Origin: Chitinophagaceae bacterium
GTDB lineage: Bacteria; Bacteroidota; Bacteroidia; Chitinophagales; Chitinophagaceae
Direction of reading: 5' to 3'
Length of the DNA: 64,000 nucleotides
NCBI GenBank assembly: GCA_014379965.1
Contig: JACMKU010000213.1
Coordinates: forward strand, 33,806 to 97,805
The position numbers and the translations under genes were made by a program. Positions 1 to 9,212 of this stretch are shown piece after piece; position 1 is the stretch's first letter; each line of letters opens with the position of its first letter. The notes under the pieces were generated by a model. It was not told the origin of the DNA. It saw only the letters and a program-made list of their open reading frames with translations, and did no database searches.

Positions 1-1
1 C

Positions 2-442
2 GGTCAGTGGTTTCAAAAGTTTCGTAGCAACTACTTAGATGTAAGTAATGAACCCTTGTACCCATTTGGATTTGGATTGAGTTATTCCAATTTCTCATAC
101 GGAGATATTAAACTGAGCAGTGTTGCCCTCAGGGGAAACCAGACACTCACAGCAAGCATTACTGTAACGAACAACGGTTCGGTTGCCGGTAAAGAGGTGG
201 TACAACTATATATCCGGGACCTTATTGGAAGCGTGACGAGGCCCGTAAAAGAATTGAAAGGATTTCAAAAAGTGGAATTGAAGGCAGGTGAGACAAAGAC
301 AGTGACCTTTTCAATCACTACCAATGATCTCAAATTCTATAATTATGATTTGAAGTACGATTGGGAACCCGGAGAATTCGTGATCATGATCGGTGGCAAT
401 TCCCGCGATGTAAAAGAGGGAAAGGTCAACTGGAAGAAATAA
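2..442 (+). CDS. GH3 beta-glucosidase, C-terminal part (5' end outside window)
   Basis: The reading frame is open from the window edge, so the start and the catalytic domains lie upstream. What is visible is the end of the GH3 C-terminal domain (PFGFGLSY motif at about residue 20 of the fragment) and the fibronectin type III-like domain that closes BglX-type enzymes (VQLYIRD, RPVKELKGF, WEPGEF, MIGGNSRD). The fragment is clearly similar to the end of the complete GH3 gene at 10295-12526, so the two are paralogues. The family removes terminal glucosyl (or xylosyl) residues from oligosaccharides, usually in the periplasm. The GH172 gene starts 26 bases downstream on the same strand, so they probably share a transcript. 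Confidence 0.9.
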   Translation, partial: GQWFQKFRSNYLDVSNEPLYPFGFGLSYSNFSYGDIKLSSVALRGNQTLTASITVTNNGSVAGKEVVQLYIRDLIGSVTRPVKELKGFQKVELKAGETKTVTFSITTNDLKFYNYDLKYDWEPGEFVIMIGGNSRDVKEGKVNWKK

Positions 443-468
443 CTCCTCACGAGAGTAAACAATGCTTG

Positions 469-1653
469 ATGAGAATAATAACGTTTTTCCTTGTGGCCTT
501 CATGGGACCTTCTGCATTTTCGCAGTCGCTCTTCGACATGCCTGCAAATACGCAGAGTAGGGTTAGCAGTTTCGAGAACCTGAATGGTAAGACGGGAAGT
601 GGAGGCAAGACAAATCAGGGAGCAAAGGGAAATGCCTTCGAATGGATACAACTTGGTGAAACAAAGATTTTACTGAACACTACAGGGGAAGGCATCATAC
701 AACGCATATGGATGACGATCGATAAAGATCCATTGAAGCTTAGATCACTTAGGCTCCAGATGTTCTGGGACTATTCTCCAAAGCCTGCCGTGGATGTCCC
801 GATGGGTGATTTCTTCGTATACAACCTGGGTAAAGGTGTTGCATTTGAATCTTCATTGTTCTCAACTGCTGAGGGCCGCTCCTTCAACTGTTACATACCC
901 ATGCCCTTTAGAAAGGCTGCGAAGATTCAGTTGATCAATGAAGGCAGGTCGGTCGTTAAGTTGTATTATGATGTAGACTTCATACTTCAGAAACTGGCTC
1001 CAAGCGCAATGTATTTTCATGCTGCCTGGACAAGACAGATGACGGCAAAGCTGGGAGCTGATTTCGAGATTTTGCCTAAAGTAACCGGGAAGGGGCGCTT
1101 TCTCGGAATGAGCGTCGGGCTAATCACCGATTCAACCTATGAGAAAAGTTGGTGGGGAGAGGGAGAGGTAAAAATGTTCATGGATGATGATAAGGAGTAT
1201 CCGACCATTGTGGGTACCGGAGCAGAGGACTATATCGGGAGTGCGTGGGGTTTAGGTGCCTTCACTAATATGTACCAGGGATGTACGATCGCTAATGATT
1301 CCACCCGGGAATTCAATTTCTATCGATGGCATGTCCCGGATGCAATCTATTTTTCTAAGAGTATGAGGGTTACGATCCAGCAAATTGGTGGTTGGGGTAA
1401 CGAGGATGTAAAAAAATTGTTTCTGAAAGGAGTAAATCTCAAACCCATTACGATTGATCGGCCGGAGGGCTTTGTTCGACTGCTGGACATGCCCAATGCT
1501 CCACAGATAACCGATGATAAATTCCCAAACGGCTGGGTCAACTTTTACAGGGTGGATGACTATAGCGCGGTGAGCTATTTCTATCTCGATAGGCCAATGA
1601 ATAATCTACCGGCACTCGCGAGTGTGGAGGTAAGGACAAAGAATGTAAGATAG
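469..1653 (+). CDS. GH172 family glycoside hydrolase (DUF2961), secreted
   Basis: This 394-residue protein belongs to the DUF2961/GH172 family, which includes alpha-D-fructofuranosidases and difructose-dianhydride synthases. The family motif GTG-x-EDY followed by SAWG is visible near residues 248-260; acidic residues in this region are catalytic in characterised members. The chosen ATG begins a clear signal peptide (MRIITFFLVAF ending at FSQ), so export to the periplasm is expected; the open frame continues upstream through the end of the GH3 gene and is not used. The actual substrate cannot be read from sequence, since GH172 members act on fructans, arabinans and other furanosides. The stop is followed at once by a GTTGATTG-type short tandem array. 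Confidence 0.85.
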   Translation: MRIITFFLVAFMGPSAFSQSLFDMPANTQSRVSSFENLNGKTGSGGKTNQGAKGNAFEWIQLGETKILLNTTGEGIIQRIWMTIDKDPLKLRSLRLQMFWDYSPKPAVDVPMGDFFVYNLGKGVAFESSLFSTAEGRSFNCYIPMPFRKAAKIQLINEGRSVVKLYYDVDFILQKLAPSAMYFHAAWTRQMTAKLGADFEILPKVTGKGRFLGMSVGLITDSTYEKSWWGEGEVKMFMDDDKEYPTIVGTGAEDYIGSAWGLGAFTNMYQGCTIANDSTREFNFYRWHVPDAIYFSKSMRVTIQQIGGWGNEDVKKLFLKGVNLKPITIDRPEGFVRLLDMPNAPQITDDKFPNGWVNFYRVDDYSAVSYFYLDRPMNNLPALASVEVRTKNVR

Positions 1654-1684
1654 GTGAGTGTGCGGTTGATTGGTTGATTGGTCG
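1653..1684 (+). repeat. Short 8-base tandem array after GH172 stop
   Basis: Directly after the GH172 stop codon the sequence repeats GGTTGATT about two and a half times. Every unit has a TGA, and the 8-base period puts it in all three frames of the plus strand. A weak inverted counterpart (AACCAACC-type words) lies at about 1752-1778, at the 3' end of the convergent gene. The same word family recurs at 21168, 24438 and 30862. Confidence 0.55.
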
Positions 1685-1763
1685 CTGCGTTTCTAAGAAA
1701 GTTAATACCGACGAGTAGCGTTTTACCTGAGCTTCAAAATCGAGCGACGGAGAAACCAACCAT

Positions 1764-2576
1764 TTACCCAACCAACTCTTTTCTCAAATACTCCATCATC
1801 CATCGATTTATTTCCCACTGATCCGCGAGCGGTTCCTGGGTAATCGGGGCCAGGGGCATATATGGAGCGGGGCCAAACTCGGGTGTAATCGTGATTTCGG
1901 TTCTTCCAATCTTTCGATTCTCTTCTACGATGCTCTTCCACCAACGAGTGTGTTGCGTGAGAGCAGTCTTCCATTCGGGATGACGCGGATCCGTTACCTG
2001 TGCACTTTGTGTGTGACCTACTCGCGCATGAATATGGATGGTATGACGAAAAGCTTTTTCTAATGCTCCTTGTTGATCTTCGAGAAAGCTCTCGGAGACA
2101 TTACACCAATGTGAAAAATCGGCTGTGATGGGGAGGTTAGGAATTCTTTCAAGAAAATGACTGGTAATGTGTGCTGCGAACAAAGCTTTGTTCCGATGCG
2201 TCTCATGGGCAATAGGAATGCCTGTACTCTTCGTGATCTCACTGGCCAATTCAAACAACTCGCAATTCTGATCAACGGAGAAATAATCCTTGCCAGTTTG
2301 GGCGTCGATCTTTATAGGGAATACTGATGCAATGTGCCTGAGGTGCTTCTCATATTACGCCTTATGCTGATCGAAATCTTTCTCAAATGATTGCCAGTAT
2401 TGGCCAATTAGTAAGAGCTCATGCTTCTTGATGGCTCCCATCATCTCTTCTTTCTCATTACTGAATGGAACGCCCGCCTCCACGCCATCATATCCCGCAT
2501 GCTTCACCTTATTGCCAAACTGGTCCCATGCAAGGTCTTCGCTTCCCCAGCGGGGACAGAAGAATAGCAGTTTCAT
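1764..2576 (-). pseudogene. Sugar phosphate isomerase/epimerase-like TIM barrel, interrupted by one in-frame TAA
   Basis: Translation from the ATG at 2574-2576 gives the start of a xylose-isomerase-like TIM barrel (MKLLFFCPRWG, then GYDGVEAGVPFS). It meets a TAA at 2355-2357 after 73 residues. Beyond that stop the same frame stays open for about 197 residues to 1764 and continues the same fold (FPIKIDAQTGKDYF, PIAHETHRNK, ITADFSHWCNV, HIHARVGH, ITPEFGP), which fits the metal and substrate strands of this family. Total length of about 270 residues is normal. A single base change of a CAA or GAA codon would explain it. It is therefore a recent nonsense pseudogene, a sequencing error or a read-through case. 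Reinitiation at an internal TTG (2256-2258) is possible but would lack the N-terminal strands. Confidence 0.8.
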
Positions 2577-2600
2577 TCGTAGTGCTTTTGTGGTGAAGAT

Positions 2601-2759
2601 AAGTCCGGAAAGACGGAAAGTCCGGAAGTCCGAAAGACTAGTCTGGTTAAAGAGGATTTCTAATGGAATAGAAACAAATATGCTAATATTGAACGAGTAG
2701 GAAAGATTCTCCTATCAGACTCGTCTTCCGGACTTCCGGACTTTCGGTCTTCCGGGCTT
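2601..2759. repeat. Long inverted repeat of TCCGGAAGTCCGAAAG words
   Basis: A left arm at 2601-2646 and a right arm at about 2715-2759 are reverse complements over about 45 bases with a few mismatches, separated by about 70 bases. Both arms are built from AAGTCCGGA and GTCCGAAAG-type words. The right arm encodes the last residues of the kinase gene that ends at 2715. The same word family forms the inverted repeat at 57874-58008. Confidence 0.8.
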
Positions 2760-3854
2760 CGCTGCCTCCCGCCTCAAATCTCCCGCCTCCTGCCTAACGC
2801 CTCCTGCCTCCCTATTCCACACCGCCGCCCTCATCCACGCTTCTTTCTCCAAAAGTTTGCGTAACAATGTTGCCTGATTAAGCGCCCGCATATAATTCTG
2901 CTTTTCAAATGAAGCGCCATAGTAAGAATCATCCTCGAGGTAATCTGTGAGAAATCGAAGTGCCTGCATATAGGTCATGAATAAACCGGAATAGACAAAC
3001 TGGTTTAGCTCAGTGGCGCTCAACTCACTTCCCATCTGTTCGAGATATCCATCTACAATTGCCTTGAAATATTCTTCCCTTATTTCAATACGCGAATAAT
3101 CTTTCTCCTCTTCACTGACAGGAGAAACATAAGTGCGGATCATATCACCAACATCACTGATAAAATAGCCAGGCATAAGCGTATCAAGATCTATCACACA
3201 GATTCCCTTTCCGTTTTGGTCAAATAAGACATTGCTAATCTTGGTATCATGATGGGTGGCACGGAGCTTCATCCCACCCTCGATTTTCAAATTATTGAAA
3301 GTCTCGACGATATGAGCATGCGCGCGAAGAAAGCAAATGATCTCTGAGCACTCCGTTATTCTTAATGCATTTCCATTTTTGATAGCATTCCTGAACTTCT
3401 CAAACCTTGCTCCCAGGTCGTGAAAGCAGGGTAGAGTAGTTTTCAATTTTCGAACTGGCAGATCTTTGAGTGTCCTGGCGAAGAGACCAAATTGCCTCGC
3501 AGCTTCATAGGCCTGAGCTGGCGACTGCACAACATCATAAGCGAAGGAATCTTCCACAAAAGGAAAGAGTCGGAAATAGCCATAGTCAGGATAATGAACT
3601 ATTGCTTCGCCGGAGTGGGACATGATGGGCTGTATGAACGAATAATGAGGATGCTTGTCTGCAAGCCATCGGCCAATAAGTCGAATATTGTTGTCAATCT
3701 TCGCGGGCTCTTTGAAGACGCAATCATTGATTCGTTGTAATAAATATGTTCTTTCGGAACTCCTGATTTTCCACGTATCATTGATCAAACCATTTCCGTA
3801 AACGTGGATTTCTTCGGGCAGGACACCATATGATGACAATACTTTTTCTAACAT
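2715..3854 (-). CDS. NahK-like sugar kinase (APH/choline kinase fold)
   Basis: A 379-residue cytoplasmic phosphotransferase of the aminoglycoside phosphotransferase fold, related to N-acetylhexosamine 1-kinases and often labelled 'mucin desulfatase'. The nucleotide-binding strand is near the N-terminus (NDTWKI, YLLQRIN). The catalytic motif H-x-D-x-K-x-x-N is seen as HHDTKISNVLFD, followed by the metal-binding VIDLDTLMPG and SDVGDMIRTY. The natural protein seems to end near residue 340. The final 30 or so residues (NREAGG onward, very rich in Arg, Lys and Gly) are translated from low-complexity repeat DNA at 2715-2815, so the tail looks like an accidental extension. It faces away from the CBM9-like gene and lies in the carbohydrate block, which fits phosphorylation of a released sugar. 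Confidence 0.75.
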   Translation of the reverse strand: MLEKVLSSYGVLPEEIHVYGNGLINDTWKIRSSERTYLLQRINDCVFKEPAKIDNNIRLIGRWLADKHPHYSFIQPIMSHSGEAIVHYPDYGYFRLFPFVEDSFAYDVVQSPAQAYEAARQFGLFARTLKDLPVRKLKTTLPCFHDLGARFEKFRNAIKNGNALRITECSEIICFLRAHAHIVETFNNLKIEGGMKLRATHHDTKISNVLFDQNGKGICVIDLDTLMPGYFISDVGDMIRTYVSPVSEEEKDYSRIEIREEYFKAIVDGYLEQMGSELSATELNQFVYSGLFMTYMQALRFLTDYLEDDSYYGASFEKQNYMRALNQATLLRKLLEKEAWMRAAVWNREAGGVRQEAGDLRREAAKPGRPKVRKSGRRV

Positions 3855-4052
3855 AACTCCTCAGCTGAATTCTACATCTCTCAGCGACGCTAAATAAACG
3901 CATATTCGGGGTATTGAGTTGTGTTGTGTTGTAATGTTGGAAAATAGCGCAACCGATTGTGTACTCATATCAAACGATTGATCCAATTTTATTTATTGAA
4001 TATTCTTTTGAACCATCGTTTGTTAAGGCGAAAAAAGCGGCAACTTACAGAT

Positions 4053-4694
4053 ATGGACCTCATGATACCCTTGCTACAAAACATAGATCACAAGACCGAG
4101 ATGGAGAATATATCTTCCATTCTCGATGGGGTCAGTCGTCATCAGATACAACAGAGCGCATGGACGCTAACCTCCAGCATTCCAAAAGTATCTTTCTGCA
4201 TTGCTCATGCTAACAATTGCATATTACTTAAATATTTCGTCAACGAACCGGCTATCCGCATTGTTCACTATACTGACAATAGTCCCGTGCATGAAGACAG
4301 TTGTGTGGAGTTTTTCCTGGCCTTCAACAATGATGAGGAGCATTACAATCTCGAATTCAATTGCGCAGGTACATGTCTTATGGGATTTGGAAAAAATTCC
4401 TCGGATAGAAAGTTAATCAATGAAGCGTTGGTTCATAATATCCGGCGGTTTACAAGGATCATACGAACTGAGGATAGCCGCCGTGCAATAAACTGGGAAC
4501 TCACATTAATGATACCACTCTCGGTATTTGCGTTTCATAAGATAGATGAATTGACTAACAGACAAGGCCGCGTCAATTTTTTCAAATGTGGCGATAAATT
4601 ACCTGAGCCGCATTTTCTCTCTTGGAAAAACATAGAATCCGCCAATCCTGATTTTCACCTGCCGCAGTTCTTCGGATCGGTGCATTTCCAATGA
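4053..4694 (+). CDS. CBM9-like carbohydrate-binding family protein
   Basis: A predicted 213-residue protein. The open frame begins at 3957, but the first 32 residues are basic and low quality, so the ATG at 4053 (MDLMIPLL) is preferred. The body resembles the family 9 carbohydrate-binding-like fold used in many Bacteroidota proteins: IRIVHYTDN, then VHEDSCVEFFLAF, YNLEFNCAG, a central INWELTLMIPLSVF and a closing FKCGD. With this start there is no signal peptide, so the protein may be cytoplasmic or have an unrecognised start. It lies 48 bases upstream of the DUF4091 gene on the same strand and may be co-transcribed with it. Its ligand cannot be inferred. Confidence 0.65.
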   Translation: MDLMIPLLQNIDHKTEMENISSILDGVSRHQIQQSAWTLTSSIPKVSFCIAHANNCILLKYFVNEPAIRIVHYTDNSPVHEDSCVEFFLAFNNDEEHYNLEFNCAGTCLMGFGKNSSDRKLINEALVHNIRRFTRIIRTEDSRRAINWELTLMIPLSVFAFHKIDELTNRQGRVNFFKCGDKLPEPHFLSWKNIESANPDFHLPQFFGSVHFQ

Positions 4695-4742
4695 ACCGAC
4701 AAAAACTATTGTAGATTTACCTGTGCTTGTAAAATAATTGAC

Positions 4743-6557
4743 ATGAACAAAATTGTCTTCACCCTCGCCATATGTTTCACCTGGATTAATGTGCATGCCC
4801 AAATTTACAATGGACAGCTTAAGATATCCTCCATACCGGCGCCTGCACATCACTACCAGCAGGAGTATACTTTTGATACAGTAGCCAATCCTGGCGCCTG
4901 GCTGAGTGTTTCAAAAGGAATGCATACCTCATTCGCGACTACGGATGAATTGTACTTCCGGCGAGAGGTTCCGCAACTCGAAAAGGAAAATAAACAATTC
5001 GAGAGTCGTGTATGGAAAGGTGAACGGCTTAATGCGGTTGTACTCGTATGGTCTACTGATACTACCAACCAGGTAAGGTTTACAGCCAATGATCTCAAGA
5101 GCAAAAACGGTAGGGTTATAAGCAAGGCGAACTTCACTCTTAGCCTTGTCCGATACGTTGCGGGCAACTATCCATACGGTGCGAAGGACGTTACCTGTGG
5201 AGCCAGTCCATACAAAGACCTTTATTTGATGCCCGACAGATTCGAACCGCTTACCAGGTTCGATCTGCCGGGCAATTCTCTTCGACCTGTTTGGATCTCG
5301 CTTGATGTGCCACAGACGACTGAGCCTGGAGAATATGAAGGAAGCATCGATGTTAGGTCACAGGACCACCACTCCTCTTTGAAGTTTAAAGTTATCGTTC
5401 AACGGCAGGTGTTGCCTAAGCCTAAGGAATGGAAACACAGGCTCGACCTTTGGCAGAATCCATGGGTGGTTGCTTGGGAAAACAATGTACAGCCCTGGTC
5501 GGAGGAGCACCTGGCACTATTAAAGAAACACTTGAAGCTATATGCAGATGCCGGCGGAAAGTATATCACTACTTATGCCACGCATTCTCCATGGGCGGAC
5601 AATTCTTATATGATCGAAGGTGGAATGATTGAGTGGATCAAACGAAAAGATGGATCATGGAAGTTCGACTATGCAATTTTCGATAAGTATGTACAGCTCG
5701 CAATCAACGCAGGGATCGACAAGGCAATCACGTTGTATACCCCCGTCCCATGGGGCTTTCGTTTCCGAATACTGGATGAGGCTTCAGGTAACTATGTACA
5801 TGAGTCGTGGGCACCCGACTCGAAAATGTTTTCAGATATATGGAATGTTTTCCTGACTGATTTGAAAAAACACCTTGAAGGGAAAGGCTGGTTCAACATT
5901 ACTTACCTCGGCATCAATGAGAATGCGATGGATCAGACACTGGCTGCTATAAAAGTGATAAAAAAACATTCCTCAAAATGGAGAATTACCTATGCTGGTG
6001 ATTGGCACCAGGAATTGGATTTATTACTTGACGACTATTGCTTCCTGTATGGAAAGGAATCGGGGGTAGATATAGTCAAGGCCAGGACCGCCCGTGGATT
6101 CACGACAACCTATTATGTCTGCTGTAATCCACCAGTACCAAACAATTTCGTCTTCTCTCCACCGGTTGAAGGAAGGTGGATCAGTTGGTATACCGCTGCT
6201 CATAGCTATGATGGTTTTCTCAGGTGGGCATACGATGCATGGCCAGCAGACCCGAACAGGGACGCTCGTCATGACTTTTGGCCAGCGGGTGATTGCTTCT
6301 TAGTGTATCCCGGCGGAAACAGTTGTATTCGCTTTGAAAAACTAAGGGAAGGCATAGTAGACTTCGAGAAGATCAGGATCCTTAGAGCAAAGGCTGCAAG
6401 GTCTAATGATAGACAGGTGAAAGTTTTACTCTCACAATTGGAGGACCACCTCGCAACATTACTTTTGGAGAAAGATTTTGAAACGAAGAAGATTAGAGCG
6501 GATGTCGACAAAGGAAAGCAACTCATCGACCAGTTGAGTGAAAAACTAAACGGTTAA
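4743..6557 (+). CDS. DUF4091 / GH123-like glycoside hydrolase, secreted
   Basis: A 604-residue protein with a signal peptide (MNKIVFTLAICF to VHAQ), an N-terminal beta-sandwich (about 30-220; VWISLDVPQTTEPGEYEG is typical of the family) and a TIM barrel of the DUF4091/GH123 type (about 225-530). Characterised GH123 enzymes are beta-N-acetylgalactosaminidases that use an adjacent Asp-Glu pair. At the matching place this protein appears to have LGINEN, that is Asn392-Glu393, so the Asp is replaced. It may have altered chemistry or be inactive; this rests on motif position only. The DUF5107 gene follows after 6 bases, which indicates one operon. The C-terminal helical segment (570-604) is charged and coiled-coil-like. 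Confidence 0.75.
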   Translation: MNKIVFTLAICFTWINVHAQIYNGQLKISSIPAPAHHYQQEYTFDTVANPGAWLSVSKGMHTSFATTDELYFRREVPQLEKENKQFESRVWKGERLNAVVLVWSTDTTNQVRFTANDLKSKNGRVISKANFTLSLVRYVAGNYPYGAKDVTCGASPYKDLYLMPDRFEPLTRFDLPGNSLRPVWISLDVPQTTEPGEYEGSIDVRSQDHHSSLKFKVIVQRQVLPKPKEWKHRLDLWQNPWVVAWENNVQPWSEEHLALLKKHLKLYADAGGKYITTYATHSPWADNSYMIEGGMIEWIKRKDGSWKFDYAIFDKYVQLAINAGIDKAITLYTPVPWGFRFRILDEASGNYVHESWAPDSKMFSDIWNVFLTDLKKHLEGKGWFNITYLGINENAMDQTLAAIKVIKKHSSKWRITYAGDWHQELDLLLDDYCFLYGKESGVDIVKARTARGFTTTYYVCCNPPVPNNFVFSPPVEGRWISWYTAAHSYDGFLRWAYDAWPADPNRDARHDFWPAGDCFLVYPGGNSCIRFEKLREGIVDFEKIRILRAKAARSNDRQVKVLLSQLEDHLATLLLEKDFETKKIRADVDKGKQLIDQLSEKLNG

Positions 6558-6563
6558 CAAACT

Positions 6564-8360
6564 ATGCGGAATTCATGTTTAAGTCTTGTCTCTTTATGTT
6601 TCTTCCTAACAGACAGCATCGCTCAGGCAGGGAGAGTCACCTGTACTGAATATAGCGACTACATACCTACTCATTCGCTGGTGCCAGCGGGTCCCGTCCC
6701 AAGTGCATACGATCCTAATGGGATTTATCCCTACATGAGTTTTGTGGAGACTTCCTCCCGGGCCTCGCCGGTCAAGTACAGGTTCATCGTACTGGAAAAT
6801 AATAGGCTGAAGGCAACCATCTGTCCCGATCTTGGAGGAAAAGTGTATTCCCTCGTGCACAAGCCGTCGAAGAAAGAAGTATTGTATGTGCCGGGACATA
6901 TTCGATACACGCGAATATTGCCAAGGTTCTACTTCGTTGCGGGTGGAATTGAAGTGAGTTTTCCCGTATCGCACTCACCTACACAAAATGAGAAGTTGTT
7001 GTACAAGATCGACAGGAGTGATGGCAGGACTTATGTAACATGCGGCGAAAGAGAACTTCGTTTCGGAATGCAATGGTCCGTCGAATATTCTCTCGGAAAT
7101 GATGACTCCTTTCTGACCGAGAGAGTAGTCTATCACAATCCCGGAAAGATTAGCTACCCATGGATGTCTTGGTCCAATGCTGCGCTTCCTTCTGCACCGG
7201 ACACAAGATTTGATTTTCCTAAGGGGAGAGTTTTATCTCACTCATCCCGAATAGATAGTTTCGAATGGGAAGGCAGTGGGGTTCGTACTGAATCAGACAT
7301 AAAAGAGATGACGGGCTACTTCTGGAAGACAAAAAACGTAAACGCATTCGGTGCATTTACGCCCTCGCTCGGCTCAGGGCTCTACCATATTGCGGATGAA
7401 AAAATAACTCCCGGCATTAAACTCTGGAGTTATGGTACGGGCCAGGATCGCGACTGGGCACTGCAGAGTACGCCGAACTCGCAGCCCTATTTGGAAATCC
7501 AGGGAGGTCCTGCAGGAGATCAATCTGTCAAACTAGAATTGAACCCCGGTCAAACTCGCTGGCACGTAGAATATTGGTTTCCTACTGATAGTGAAATGAA
7601 TATCCAAACTCTTCGGTTACCAACGGTTCTGCTTCGCAATCTTAAGAAAGTACAATTGTTTGAATGGGCGAGGGCACATGAAGTGAAACCCTGGTTGGAA
7701 TTACAGAAGGCATACTCTTTAAAAACTAAGACTCCCGATCCACCATTGGCTGAATTGAATAATTGGCCGCCTTCTGGCATGGAGAACCTGGAACCCGCAT
7801 TCAAATGGGCAATTGCAAATTCATCTATAAAGAAAGCCAATCAGTGGAAGTATTATTATGGCACCTGGCTCGCGGGCAGGGGTAATATCGATGGCGCGAT
7901 CCGGATACTCAATGCTTCGGTGATTGGGCAAGCGAAGGCTCTGCTCGGCAGGCTTCTCACGATCAAAGGAGATTTTGTCGGAGCAAGAAATGCCTATGGT
8001 ATGATCGAGGAGCAATGGTTGCAATTGCATCCCCAGATAATGGTAGAAAGAGATCGGGTCCTTCGCAGACTTGGCAGACAGACATTGGATGAACGCAGTA
8101 GATGGCTGTCGAAGGTCGATGCGTTGACGGATGAAGCAATCATCGAACGGAGAGTGCAACTGCTCATTGATCGCGAGCAGTATGATGCTGCGAAAAACCT
8201 TCTCCTGTCAACGCCGTTTCAAAAAGTCCACCAGACCTATACCCGCACGGGACTATGGATGCAACTATGTAAGAAGCTTAATCTCTCCTGCAATGACGTA
8301 CCGGTTCAACTGGGCGAAGACAAACTTGCCGTCTTCGGTGCCTACCGCGAATTTGAATGA
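6564..8360 (+). CDS. DUF5107 domain protein, secreted
   Basis: A 598-residue protein with an N-terminal signal peptide (MRNSCLSLVSLCFFLTDSIAQ). Residues about 40-350 match the DUF5107 domain, a galactose-mutarotase-like beta-sandwich (ENNRLKATICPDLGGKV, FYFVAGGIEVSFP, YPWMSWSNAA, LEIQGGP, WHVEYWFP). The last 240 residues are helical and probably form TPR-like repeats (WLAGRGNIDGAIRIL, KGDFVGARNAYG). It starts 6 bases after the DUF4091 gene and ends 3 bases before the convergent ROK gene's stop. Proteins of this family are common in Bacteroidota glycan loci, but no reaction is established, so the role is inferred as carbohydrate-related from context. Confidence 0.75.
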   Translation: MRNSCLSLVSLCFFLTDSIAQAGRVTCTEYSDYIPTHSLVPAGPVPSAYDPNGIYPYMSFVETSSRASPVKYRFIVLENNRLKATICPDLGGKVYSLVHKPSKKEVLYVPGHIRYTRILPRFYFVAGGIEVSFPVSHSPTQNEKLLYKIDRSDGRTYVTCGERELRFGMQWSVEYSLGNDDSFLTERVVYHNPGKISYPWMSWSNAALPSAPDTRFDFPKGRVLSHSSRIDSFEWEGSGVRTESDIKEMTGYFWKTKNVNAFGAFTPSLGSGLYHIADEKITPGIKLWSYGTGQDRDWALQSTPNSQPYLEIQGGPAGDQSVKLELNPGQTRWHVEYWFPTDSEMNIQTLRLPTVLLRNLKKVQLFEWARAHEVKPWLELQKAYSLKTKTPDPPLAELNNWPPSGMENLEPAFKWAIANSSIKKANQWKYYYGTWLAGRGNIDGAIRILNASVIGQAKALLGRLLTIKGDFVGARNAYGMIEEQWLQLHPQIMVERDRVLRRLGRQTLDERSRWLSKVDALTDEAIIERRVQLLIDREQYDAAKNLLLSTPFQKVHQTYTRTGLWMQLCKKLNLSCNDVPVQLGEDKLAVFGAYREFE

Positions 8361-8363
8361 TGG

Positions 8364-9212
8364 TTATCGTTTGTTATAATGCAGGGCCGCAGCTCCCAAA
8401 ATCCCACTATTTGGCAATTGAGTAACCTTGATCTCCAATTTCTCAACAGCATTTTGAAAGACGAAATTCTTCACTTGTTCCCACATGGCAGCCGAGAAGA
8501 ATGAATATGCCCGGCTTACAGATCCACCCAATATGATTAGATCAACGTCGTAAGCTAAAAGTATTGTCTTTAGAGCATTACCTAAGTGGACGCCCAACTC
8601 TGCATACATTCTCAAGGCTTCTTGATTTCCAGCTTGCGCTTCGAGGAAGATGTTTTCTCCATTTCTCCCATACACATTTTGAAAAAATTGACCACTCGCA
8701 TAGTATTCATAATACTTGTCGAGGTACTGGATCATTCCGAACTCGCCCGCGCCACCCGATTTGCCCGTATATAATTTGCTGTTCAGAATTATACCCGAAC
8801 CCAGTCCCGTACCAAGTGTGACGCCAATTAAAGAATCATGACCTATGCCCTGGCCAAAATAGAATTCACCGAGTGCAAAACAATTCGCATCGTTGTTGAT
8901 CAATACAGGTACCTGGTAACGCGCCTCCATGATTTCCTTCAGTCGAACGGATTTCCATGATGGAATGTTCATCACATCGTAAACTACTCCCTCGTCCTGG
9001 TCTACCAATCCGGGAACACCAATCCCGATTGCGTCGATGCCGGGACCAAATACCTTATCCACAATTTTAAAAAGCGTCTCGAGTATTTCGTCAATCGAAA
9101 CTTCTGCACCAAGCGCCTTAGAATCGATATCGCCAGGTACTTCGCTTTCTACCCGCGCGGCACGTACGTAGGTGCCTCCAATGTCAATTCCTATGATTGC
9201 TTCGTTACTCAT
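8364..9212 (-). CDS. ROK family sugar kinase
   Basis: A 282-residue ROK (repressor, ORF, kinase) protein without the DNA-binding domain, so it is a kinase and not a repressor. ATP-binding motifs are DIGGTYVR at the N-terminus and GVTLGTGLGSGI centrally; NNDANCFALGE carries the expected catalytic Asp, and GAGEFG is the sugar-binding segment. The usual zinc motif CxCGxxGC after that segment is absent, placing it in the zinc-less ROK group. Its start codon overlaps the stop of the upstream nagB-like gene by four bases (ATGA), which shows translational coupling. The likely job is phosphorylation of glucose, N-acetylglucosamine or N-acetylmannosamine, feeding the deaminase. Confidence 0.85.
   Translation of the reverse strand: MSNEAIIGIDIGGTYVRAARVESEVPGDIDSKALGAEVSIDEILETLFKIVDKVFGPGIDAIGIGVPGLVDQDEGVVYDVMNIPSWKSVRLKEIMEARYQVPVLINNDANCFALGEFYFGQGIGHDSLIGVTLGTGLGSGIILNSKLYTGKSGGAGEFGMIQYLDKYYEYYASGQFFQNVYGRNGENIFLEAQAGNQEALRMYAELGVHLGNALKTILLAYDVDLIILGGSVSRAYSFFSAAMWEQVKNFVFQNAVEKLEIKVTQLPNSGILGAAALHYNKR

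Noticed and set aside
361..468. N-terminal extension of the GH172 gene
   Set aside because: It overlaps the end of the GH3 gene in another frame, and a clear signal peptide starts at 469.
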